Below are positions 11,133-20,089 of a stretch of DNA of 28,133 bases, in pieces. Both the position numbers and the translations under genes were made by a program. The DNA is taken from contig NW_005434668.1 of NCBI RefSeq assembly GCF_000315625.1, positions 1,135,554-1,163,686 of the forward strand, given 5' to 3'. The stretch comes from Guillardia theta CCMP2712. Taxonomy: Eukaryota; Cryptophyceae; Pyrenomonadales; Geminigeraceae. Position 1 is the stretch's first letter, and each line of letters starts with the position of its first letter. The notes below the pieces were generated by a model. It searched no databases. It saw only the letters and a program-made list of their open reading frames with translations, and was not told the DNA's origin.

Positions 11133-12077
11133 TCACAAGAGATCTGAGATTGGATCCTTTGCGGCAATCTTCTCATGGGAATTCTTTCCTGTGCAAGTAG
11201 AACAATCGCACATACTATCTCCACTAAGGCTGGCAAGGTTGTGGGGTTGAATGTCAGATGTTTCTAGAACCCAGGCCATGGATTCTTCTGAAGCGAGGCT
11301 ATCTTCATTGTCTCCCACTTTCCTTGCGATGTCGTAAATATTCTCCTGACTGTGAGTTTCCGAGTCTGCTAAAGTCTGATTCAATTCTCCAAACGTGGCC
11401 ATCGAGTCTTCGCTAGATGCGAAACTTTTTCCAGATTGCTGCTCTGTATTTTGACCAAGGTACGCATTTTCCTTCTCATCTACATGATGAAGAGTCTCTC
11501 GGGCCTTCCTATGTTTTGATTTGAAATGCCTTGTCCGCGAACGAAATTTGCGCTTGCCTTGATATCTCTGAATGACGTTGCGTTGATTTAATTCCGTCAA
11601 ATCAATGCTGCAGTTTTCTTCGTTAAGTTTCCATGCAAATTTCCGATTTCCTCTAATGTTTACATGATGGTCGCGGTCAAGCAGATGGATATGCACGTCT
11701 CTTCCTTCGTATAACACCAAAGACCAACCTCTCGTTACCAACCCACGACCATTCGGATTCTTGACCTTCCCATCTGATACTTCCAAAACAACTCCTGCTG
11801 ACCATCCATCTGTCTCTGGAGACCACTTTTTGTCCCATTTGACGCAGACCTGTGATCCTTTGGAGACTACAAATTCATTCTGCACGTCACGTGCTCGGTG
11901 AGTTGTGAAGGCATGCTTCAATTCATCACAGTCTTCTCCACCCTGATCATAACCTTTTACCCCTTCTGCCGATGTTTCATGTGAGAGACTGAAGGGTTCG
12001 AAGCTTTCTGCCATCTCCTTTCTCTCCTTAGCAGCCTCTGCAAGCTTCTCTGTCGTGCCCTTGACTGCGACTGCCAT
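11133..12077 (-). CDS. unrecognised protein with possible Tudor-like (SH3-barrel) segment
   Basis: The reading frame is single and uninterrupted, 314 aa, from the first ATG at 12077; a GTG further upstream is unlikely to be used in a eukaryote. Residues about 72-140 form a compact Trp/Val/Asp-rich region (VCVKWDKKW, DGWSAGVVLEV, WSLVLYEGRDVHIHLLD). It resembles the pattern of Tudor, Agenet or similar histone-reader barrels, where a gWy.g.V segment is followed by a Y-(D/E)-G-x-(D/E) turn. Residues about 171-194 are strongly basic (GKRKFRSRTRHFKSKHRK), a plausible nuclear-localisation or nucleic-acid-binding patch. The C-terminal third is Ser/acidic and ends with a CDCSTC cluster. The stop codon TGA lies inside TTGTGAGT, which also reads as a perfect GTGAGT splice donor, so the real C-terminus may lie further downstream. 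Function unknown. Confidence 0.7.
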   Translation of the reverse strand: MAVAVKGTTEKLAEAAKERKEMAESFEPFSLSHETSAEGVKGYDQGGEDCDELKHAFTTHRARDVQNEFVVSKGSQVCVKWDKKWSPETDGWSAGVVLEVSDGKVKNPNGRGLVTRGWSLVLYEGRDVHIHLLDRDHHVNIRGNRKFAWKLNEENCSIDLTELNQRNVIQRYQGKRKFRSRTRHFKSKHRKARETLHHVDEKENAYLGQNTEQQSGKSFASSEDSMATFGELNQTLADSETHSQENIYDIARKVGDNEDSLASEESMAWVLETSDIQPHNLASLSGDSMCDCSTCTGKNSHEKIAAKDPISDLL

Positions 12078-12544
12078 GAAGCGAATTCCGAACACAAACT
12101 AATAAACATGACCCTCAATTGACTACCCCAACAATGACATCCACTACCGGTACTTTTTACCTTTCTTAACCCCAAGATTCAGCTAACCCTACCCTACTTT
12201 TGGAAGAAGGTCATCATCGTAGGCGTGCTACCCCTACCGGGTACTGGAACCATGCAAAATAGGGTACGTGGTATCAATGATACCGGTTACTTTATCACAA
12301 TATTTGGGGGTAGGGGTAACAATATAATCTTCATCAGGAACTTTTGAGAGGCCCCGAAAAGAGCTGGTAGGTTTGGAGGAGAAGTACGAACTATTGACGG
12401 TATAGGAACTTGTTTTTGTAAACCAAACCCTCTCTAACTAAACCTAAACTAATCCTGTTGTTCGATAGAGTAGTGGGGCCATGGCGGTGGAACGGACGCA
12501 ATGGCTACCAGTCGGAGTGTAACGACAAACAGAAGACGAGAACA
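12078..12544. promoter_or_regulatory. divergent spacer with three TACCGG sites and an inverted repeat
   Basis: This 467-bp region lies between the divergent starts of the Tudor-like gene and LeuRS. TACCGG occurs three times (12145-12150, 12235-12240, 12281-12286), each followed by TAC or GTAC/TTAC. Left arm CTACCCCTACC near 12228-12239 faces GGGGGTAGGGGTAAC at about 12305-12319, an imperfect inverted repeat spanning about 90 bp. A short upstream ORF (ATG at 12481, stop at 12520-12522) precedes the LeuRS start. Regulatory roles are inferred. Confidence 0.45.
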
Positions 12545-15500
12545 ATGCAACTTGGAGGAGAAGAAGAAACAAATGACACTGACCGTTGTGTCCCCAAAAG
12601 AAGAGTGGGAATAACGTCGATTTTATCCTTCCTAGCACTTGTTTTGGCCTCTTGCGAAGCATCGTGGACCTCAAATACGCCTGTTGCCCTTGCTTCGAGA
12701 GGATCAAGCAGTTTAAGCTTGAGACTTCGAGGAGGAGCTGAAGGACAAAAAGAAAAACTTTCAGACAAGGAGGATCCTGTTTTTGAGGCCAGTTCAAAGT
12801 CAAGCTTTGCCAAGAGAGATAAGCTCCTGGAACTACAGAAGGAAGCACAAGCAAGATGGAAACGCGAGAAGGCACGCGATCTTGATTCTTTTGTTCATCT
12901 TATAGATGATATTGCTTTTAGGTGTTTGAAGCAGATTCACCTGATCAGAAAGACATCCAAAAATTCTTCGTAACATTTCCGTAATGCATATATGCAACAC
13001 TTCCCGGCTTCGCTAACTACATGGATTGTAGATATCCGTACATGAATGGGCTCTTGCACTTGGGACATGCCTTTTCATTGTGAGATCGATTCTCTCTCAA
13101 CTTTTTGCAACGTTGTTTGGTGGGAATGATTCCGAGTTCTTTAGAACGAAAGCGGAGTTCGCAGTAGGATATTACAGATTGAAAGGTTTTCTCTGCCTTT
13201 GGCCATTTGGCTTTCATTGTACAGGTTTGTCATCTCCCCTCATGGATTTGATCATCAAAGATATGGGCAGCAATAACATCGTAAAAACAGGAATGCCCAT
13301 CCAAGCTGCTGCAAATCTACTGAAACAGGAACTGGGAGAAAGCGGTGGGCATTAAACCTCGTTTCACAAGAGATGCACGATTGTCATGCTCGGATATCTG
13401 CAGGTTGTCAATCGGATCTGGCTTCGGTTGGAAAGCAAAATACTTCGACGAGTGCAGGTTGAAAACGGATTTGATCTTTTGAAAGTTCTGAATTCTATTT
13501 GACGCAGGGAAATCAAAGAGTCAGCGTCAGGTTCAACCCCCGTGTATTTATGCTCGGCCACTCAGAAGTAGCCCCAGGTTTTGTTGAGCATGGGGATCCC
13601 AGAGGAACAAATTTCACTGTTTACAAATGCGTCTCATTGGTTGGAATACTTTCCTCCAAAGGTGAAGGTGGCAGGAAAAGAAATGAGCGGAGCTGAGATA
13701 TGACAGGCCAAAAGAGATTTACAAGAGATGGGTCTCAAGATAGATTGGCGAAGATCATTCATTACGACTGAGGTTTGATTTCTAGCATCTGCATAAGTGC
13801 TTGCTGCAGTACCTGCCTGACTAGATATCAGGCTTCTCCGTGGTACGACGCTTTCATCAAATGGCAATTCAGAAGGCTTCAGGTCTGCGAACCTGAGCTA
13901 TCATTTCGTCCAACTTTCTCGTCCTCTCCTGAGATTTGAAATGCAGTCTCTGGACAAGATCAAATTTGGAAAGAGACATTCAATCTATTCGCCTTTGGAC
14001 AAGCAGATCTGCGCAGATCATGATCGAGCGGTCGGGGAGGGAGTCTGTCCGCAATCTTATACGCTGATCAAGATGAAAGTAAGTTTCTTTTGAATGACGT
14101 AACACTTGCGGTGACATTGTACAAAACAAGTTGTTGGACACATCCAACAAAGTGTTTGAGAACATCTCTTCCTACGACATATACCTGCTTGCCGCAACCT
14201 TGAGACCAGAAACAATTTATGCACAGACAAACTGTTGGGTCCTTCCACATGACAAAGATGGTAACGACGTGACATACGGGTGCTATCGCTCGCATGTTGC
14301 CAACGAGCTGTTCATTGTCGGCGATCATGCGGCTCGCAACATGGCGTTCCAGGGTTTGAGTCCCTCCTTTGGCGTCTCTGAATGCGTCGCAAGAATCCGA
14401 GGACAGGACCTCCTAGGGCTGAGAGTTGCTTCTCCCATCAGCCGTTTGGGAGAGCTTCGCATTTTTCCTCTCCTCAACATCTTCATGGACAAGGGGACAG
14501 GAATCGTAGCTTGTGTTCCTTCCGTTTCTCCCGAGGACCACATCGCCCTGCGTGACCTCGAGGCGAAGCCTAAATTTCGTGCCAAGTATGGGATCGAGGA
14601 TAGCTGGATGGAGGGGCTGCGATCGGACACTGTCATCATGGCCCCGTACAAGAAGGATAAGGGGGGAGACAAGGAGGAGGAGGAGGAGAAGTGCGAGTGC
14701 ATTGCTGAGCGAGCGTGTGAGGAATTCAAAGTTGCATCGCAGAACGACAGGAATTCACTTGAAATGGCCAAAATCAAAGCATACAAGATCAGTCTCAACG
14801 ACGGCTCAATGACAGCCGGTCCCTTCGCTGGTCAACGAGTGAAAGATGTGAAAAATCTGATCAGAGATCAATTCATTGCAGAGAATTTGGCGTATGATTT
14901 CTCGGAACCAGAATCAAAGGTGAGGATGAGGCGATGGTTGATCTGTGTGACATGATGGAGAAAATATATGATAATGACGACCAAGACAGCAATGACGACC
15001 AAATTGAGAAGTAGGAAGAAGAGGAAGAAGAGAGAGGATGGAAATGACGATGGCGATGATAATGATGATGACGATGGTGTTGACGATAATGATGAAGATG
15101 ACGATGACGATGATCAGGTGATCTCGAGGACTGGAGATACGTGTGTCGTGGCTCTTACCGACCAGTGGTATTTGAACTACGGCGAAAAGAAATGGAAGGC
15201 GCAGGCAAGTAGATTGGAGAAGTTTCTTCACTTCTACAACTCCTTTCCTTCCTTCCCTCCTCCTCCTCCTCCTTTCCCTCCACCCCCCTCCCCCCTCTCC
15301 ATCCCCCCTTGCCGATCCCTCGTCGCTGCTGTCTCCTTCTCCCCTTACACGTCTTCCCACCTGCTCACCTGCTCACCTGCTCCTTCGCTTCTGCTCAACA
15401 TTCCACTCATCCTTCCTTCCTCATCATCTCAAACCCACTGGCACAGGTGGAGCAGCACATCAGACAGGAGATGGAATTCTTCAGCTCAGACACCAGAGGA

Positions 15501-18500
15501 CGCTTCCTCTCCGCCATCGACTGGCTGGAGGACTGGGGCTGCTCGCGCTCCTTTGGACTGGGAACGAAACTGCCGTGGGACGAGACTCAGGTCATCGAGT
15601 CGCTCTCCGACTCGTCCATCTACATGTCATTCTACGCCATTGCGCACCTGGTCTCGTCGTCCTCCCTCCTCAATGATGGCGATGAGGGTGCAAGCGCAGG
15701 AGCTGGAGCAGGAGGCAAGGTTGATATAGACCCTCACCTGGTCCCTGACGAGGAGTGGGATTACATCTTCCTGGATGCTCGCATGCCGGACCAGACTGTC
15801 ATCCCGCAGGAACGGCTGAAGATGATGAGGACAGAGTTCAGATTCTGGTACCCGGTCGACCTAAGGGTGTCGGGCAAGGACTTGATTCAGAACCACCTTC
15901 TCTTCTTCCTCTACAACCACATCGCTATCTTCCCGCCTGAGCGCTGGCCGAGGGCTGTTCGCACCAACGGGCATGTCATGCTCAACAATGACAAGATGTC
16001 AAAGTCCACGGGCAACTTCCTGACGCTGCGCGAGGCTGTCGACCTTTACTCGGCTGACGGGATGAGATTTGCCCTCGCCTGTGCAGGAGATGCAAACGAA
16101 GATGCGAACTTCGAGCATTCAGTTGCCAACTCCGCTATCTTGAAGCTCACGTAATGATGCGCTACATCAGTTCGTTCTCGTCTTGATGACAGCGTTCACC
16201 CTCCCTCCCTCCCTCCCTCCCTCCCTCCCTCCCTCTCACTTGCCTTCCTCCCCTTCCCTCCCTCCCCTTCCCTCCCTCCCTCCCTCTCCCTCCCTCCCTC
16301 CCTCTTTCCCTCCCTCCCTTCTCCTACTTTCCCTCCCTCTTTCCCTCCTGTTCATTCTTCCTACTTGGCCCCCTGAGTTTTTTGGCAGGAATGCGTTGAG
16401 ATTTTTTGAGACTTCAGTTGCGCTGCTAAAGGTGAGCCAAGAATTCCATGTCTTGACCATCACATCACAGCACACCACATCACATCACATCACATCACAT
16501 CACATCACATCACATCACATCACATCACATCACATCACATCACATCTTCTTCCGTTTGTTTCCGTTCCCTTCGTCTGCTGCTTCTCAGCTCTCTTCCCTC
16601 TGCCCTCGTTTCGACCCATCTCAACTCACCTGATCTCACCAACTTCGTCAGGGAGAGAGCGGAGAGAAAGATTACACAATTCGCGATGAACCAGAAAGTC
16701 TCCACCTTGCCGATCGCATTTTCAGCAACGAGCTAGCAAGGTCTGCGAACATGATTGTTCATCTTTCACCTGAGTATGAACTTGTCAGGTACGCACGGAT
16801 GGCAGACAACCACTATGCAAAGCAACAGTTTCGAGATGCTCTGATCTGCGGCTTTGACCTTCTGCTAGGCGCAAGAGACAGGTCAAACTCATCGCGCCCC
16901 TCGTTACTTGTGATGTCAACCCGTACAGGTATCGCAACATGGTGCGAGCCATGCACGATGGCGGCTATCTGAAAGATCTCCTCCTCCGCTTCCTTCAGTA
17001 CCACACCGTCCTCATCGCCCCCATTTGTCCGCATTACGCTGAGCACGTCTGGTCGATGCTCGGTGTGAAGCAGAGCTTGTAATGGGAGGTGACTGAGATG
17101 GCAGGAAACGCGGATAGTGTGATGCATGCAAGATGGCCTGAAGTCAAAGAAGAAGATGCAGGTGCGGGGAGCAAGTTGGGTTGTCGTCAGATGCCTTAGG
17201 TCGAGGTGACATGGGCTGGGAAATCTGTGAATGTGCTATGATTTCGACGAGTGAGATGAGCTGAGAAGTGTCTTTTTGTGTTATTTTGTTGACCAGTGCC
17301 ATGTCGTCATGTTGACATTTGACATGTCTATCAGCACTTACCAGAATGACCAACTACATCGACAAGCTCGTCGTTGAGCTAAGTGAGACTGTACGACCGC
17401 GCCAGCAGCTGGTTGACTGGGATCATGTCAGGGTTGCAAGTGGAGAAGATGAGCAAGAAGCAGAAGGTTGAAGCCGTGGAGATTTTCATCTCTACCTCCT
17501 GCTCCCCCTGGCAGGTCACTTGCTTAGAGGTAACCTCCTCCTCCTCCTCCTCCTCCTCCTCCTCCTCCTCCTCCTCCTCCTCCTCCTCCTCCTCCTCCTC
17601 CTCTCCCTTTCAAGTTGTCGATTATGGTGTCCTTGTTCACTCAAGACCCCTCTGCTGATACACTTGTATTGTGATATTCTGTGATGTACTTGTATGGTGA
17701 TATCCTGATGTAGGTATATTGTGATATTCTGATGTAGCTGTGTTGTGATATCCTGAGTTACTTGTATGGTGATATCCTGATGTACGTGTATGGTGATATT
17801 CTGATGTACTTGTATTGTGATATCCTGATGTAGATATATTGTGATATCCTGGTGAAGATGTATTGTGATATCTTGGTGAAGATATATTGTGATATCCTGA
17901 TGTAGATATATTGTGATATCCTGATGTAGATATATTGTGATATCTTGGTGAAGATGTATTGTGATGTATTCCGACATCCTTGTAACATGCATCTCAGATT
18001 CTTCGTAATCACTTAAAGGATGGGAAATCGTTCGACAAAGAATTCAAGAAAAGCCTGCTGAAACACCCTGACTTGCACAATCTGAGCAAGGCCGAGGTCC
18101 TCCTCCCTCCTTCTCCTCCCTACTCCTTCTCCTCCATCCTCCATCTCCTCCCTCCTCCCTCCTCCTTCTCCTCCCTTCTCCTTCTCCTCCCTTCTCTTCT
18201 AGTTACACTTCCTGCTGTTCCTCTCCCCTGACGCCGTTACCCCTTGCAGACGAAAAAAGTCTTGCCTTTCGTGCAGTTCCGCATCGACGAGTTTGAGCAG
18301 AGGGGGGAAGAGGTAAGAAATTCTTCCCCTCCTCCTCAAGGGATTGACTTTGCCTGCAGGCCTTCGAGGACGGGGTTCCCTTTGAGGAGGAGGCAGTTGT
18401 GCAGGAACTGACCTCCTTCCTCCTATCGGAACTTCCGCTCTCCTCTGTCAAGGTGTGCGACTCCTCCTAACTCTCCTTCTCCCTCCCCTTGCCTGTCTTT

Positions 18501-18760
18501 ACTTTTCCCCTCCTCCTCGTCCCTTCTCCTCGCTCTGCGCGCCTGCGTCCGCCATCCACGACCTTGCTTTTATCCTCCTTTCCCCCTCCCGTTCCCTTCC
18601 GTCTTCTTCCCTTCTTTCCTGTTCTTCCCTCCTCTTCCTCCCCCTCCTCTGCTCCTCTCGATGTCCGTGAACGAGGAAGCAGGTCGTGAGATGGCAGGAA
18701 GAGCATCAGCAGCTGGTTGAGCGACCGCTGCCTGGAACTCCTTCCTTCCACTTCTCGTGA
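12545..18760 (+). CDS. LeuRS: leucyl-tRNA synthetase, eukaryotic cytosolic type, with secretory-like leader
   Basis: Class I synthetase charging tRNA-Leu. My 25 exons close in phase to 1,150 aa: 12545-12871, 12922-12980, 13032-13079, 13145-13224, 13291-13344, 13404-13457, 13508-13530, 13578-13661, 13707-13772, 13832-13882, 13947-14078, 14131-14919, 15118-15204, 15447-16150, 16389-16431, 16652-16740, 16789-16881, 16929-17062, 17105-17161, 17335-17382, 17432-17529, 17998-18096, 18250-18312, 18360-18452, 18683-18760. Landmarks: HIGH motif as HLGH (138-141); editing-domain TLRPET (349-354) and [15 protein letters not shown]; the long [13 protein letters not shown] block; KMSKS (801-805); anticodon-binding and C-terminal domains ending PGTPSFHFS. 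Residues 19-45 form a basic-then-hydrophobic leader ([18 protein letters not shown]) followed by Ser-rich LRLRGG, with no other Met before the catalytic domain, suggesting plastid-complex rather than cytosolic location. Two introns (12872-12921, 15205-15446) appear to be GC-AG. Exon 6 is the least certain exon. Confidence 0.96.
12581..12745 (+). other. N-terminal signal-peptide-like leader of LeuRS
   Basis: Exon 1 encodes an acidic dozen residues, a KRR patch, a 15-17 residue hydrophobic core ([13 protein letters not shown]) and a small-residue stretch (SCEA). A Ser/Arg-rich, acidic-poor segment ending in LRLRGG comes next. This matches a secretory signal followed by a transit-peptide-like region. 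Typical cytosolic LeuRS starts about where residue 93 ([13 protein letters not shown]) lies here. Confidence 0.65.
14920..15117. repeat. GAT/GAC-rich intron of LeuRS
   Basis: A 198-nt intron starting GTGAGGATGAGG and ending GATGATCAG. Most of its length is imperfect GAT/GAC/AAT triplets. It contains in-frame stops near its 5' end, so the acidic stretch is not coding in the LeuRS frame. Confidence 0.85.
16199..16330. repeat. CCCT tetranucleotide tract in a LeuRS intron
   Basis: CCCT/CCTT repeats occupy most of the 238-nt intron 16151-16388. The tract is purely pyrimidine on the sense strand and could act as an extended polypyrimidine tract. Confidence 0.9.
16461..16546. repeat. CACAT pentanucleotide microsatellite in a LeuRS intron
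   Basis: About 15 tandem CACAT units inside the intron 16432-16651; near-perfect from about 16476 onward. Confidence 0.95.
17535..17604. repeat. CTC trinucleotide microsatellite in a LeuRS intron
   Basis: An uninterrupted CTC repeat begins a few bases after the donor GTAACC (17530) of the 468-nt intron 17530-17997, the largest LeuRS intron. Confidence 0.95.
17661..17968. repeat. 24-bp minisatellite in a LeuRS intron
   Basis: About 13 imperfect tandem copies of a 24-bp unit with core ATTGTGATATCCTGATGTAG. The copies vary at the GTAGATAT and CCTGATG parts (for example CTTGGTGAAG). The unit is a multiple of three, which makes artefactual open frames on the minus strand (repeated HQDITIYL). Confidence 0.9.
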
Positions 18761-19096
18761 GTTCTTGAGGAAATGGAGACTAGGACGAGGAAGAAGAGGT
18801 GGGGGAAAGAGGGGGAAGAGGAAGAAGAGGCGGAGGGGGGAGAGTAAGAAGAGGGAGAAGGGGGGCGGGGGGGGGGGGGGGGGCCTCCCGTGTAGATATG
18901 AAAAGACAATTTCAAGTAAAAATATCAACCACGTCTCTCCTTGACACCCTCCACTGTCACAAAGAACCTCCTCCTCCTCCTCCTCCTCCTCCTCCTCCTC
19001 CTCCACCACCACCACCACCACCTCTACCCACTCTACGCTCCTTCCTCTATCGTTCTCTTCTGTCATCCTGCCTCCTCCACCCTTGATCCTCCTCCC
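18761..19096. other. convergent spacer LeuRS / GCN1 with G-tract and CTC/CAC tract
   Basis: This 336-bp spacer separates the two stop codons. It contains a 17-G run (18867-18883) within a purine-rich stretch, then a CTC repeat that switches to CAC (about 18967-19023). No coding feature is seen. It should hold both polyadenylation regions. Confidence 0.7.
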
Positions 19097-19898
19097 CTAG
19101 TTCTCGTCGTCCTCGTTGTCGGATACCGCACATGCGTCTGCTCCCTTCGCCTGCTGCCTCTTGCAGTAGTCCAGCAAATGATTCCTGTCCACCTCCCGCA
19201 AGCCCTCCGCCACTTGCTCAGCAAAATCCATGCCCTGATTCAGCAGTCAGCTCCTCCTCCACTACCACCACTTCTCGTCCTCCTCCCCCTCCCCCTCCCC
19301 CTCCTCCTCCTCCTTCTCCTCTCATTCTTCCCATGAACTCCTTTCCCATCCGCCTCCTTCCTCCTCCCCCTCTCTCGCTCTGACCTCGTACAGTCGGAGC
19401 AGGTGGATGATGGCGCGTTGGGAGTTAGCGGCGACCTGACTGTCCTTGTCGCGCAGGGAGGCGAAGACGGGACCAGAGGCAAACTGAAACATCTCCATGC
19501 CGAGTCGATCGATTTGCTGCAATCGACTTAGAGGCTGGAGGAGGAGGAGGAGGAGGAGGAGGAGGAGGAGGAGGCGGGGGGGGAGGGGGATTGGAGGGAT
19601 GTCTTGATGGAGGAGGATTTGGGAGGTTGTGCGGGGGGAGGGGGGTAAAAAGGAAAGAGGGGGGAGACTTACGACAATCCTGCAGGCAAGTTTGAGCTCC
19701 ACCAGCGCCTGTGCCTTCACTTCCGGGCTGCTGTCGCTCACAAGCTGCACCAGCCAGCGCCAGAGCTGCTGCTCGACCACCTGCTGCTCCGCATGCGAGA
19801 GGAGGAAGCGAAGAGCTCCTCCGATCACCTGCCAGGCATGAGCGCCAGACAGAATAAGGACCAGCAAGGGCAGAAGGACTGGGAGAAGGAGGATGAAG

Positions 19899-19939
<41 letters not shown>

Positions 19940-19940
19940 T

Positions 19941-19971
<31 letters not shown>

Positions 19972-19987
19972 GGGATGGGGACGAGGA

Positions 19988-20019
<32 letters not shown>

Positions 20020-20055
20020 AGGATAAGGACGAGGACGAGGACGAGGATAAGGACA

Positions 20056-20089
<34 letters not shown>

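Noticed and set aside
12180-12200. Telomeric repeat (CTAACCCTACCC)
   Set aside because: There are only one to two degenerate units, far from any end; not an interstitial telomere array.
17661-17968. CRISPR-like array
   Set aside because: There are no distinct spacers: the unit itself is contiguous and diverged, the host is eukaryotic, and the array is intronic.
17516-17992. Minus-strand frame encoding repeated HQDITIYL
   Set aside because: It lies entirely inside a LeuRS intron and comes from a 24-bp repeat, which stays open because 24 is a multiple of three.
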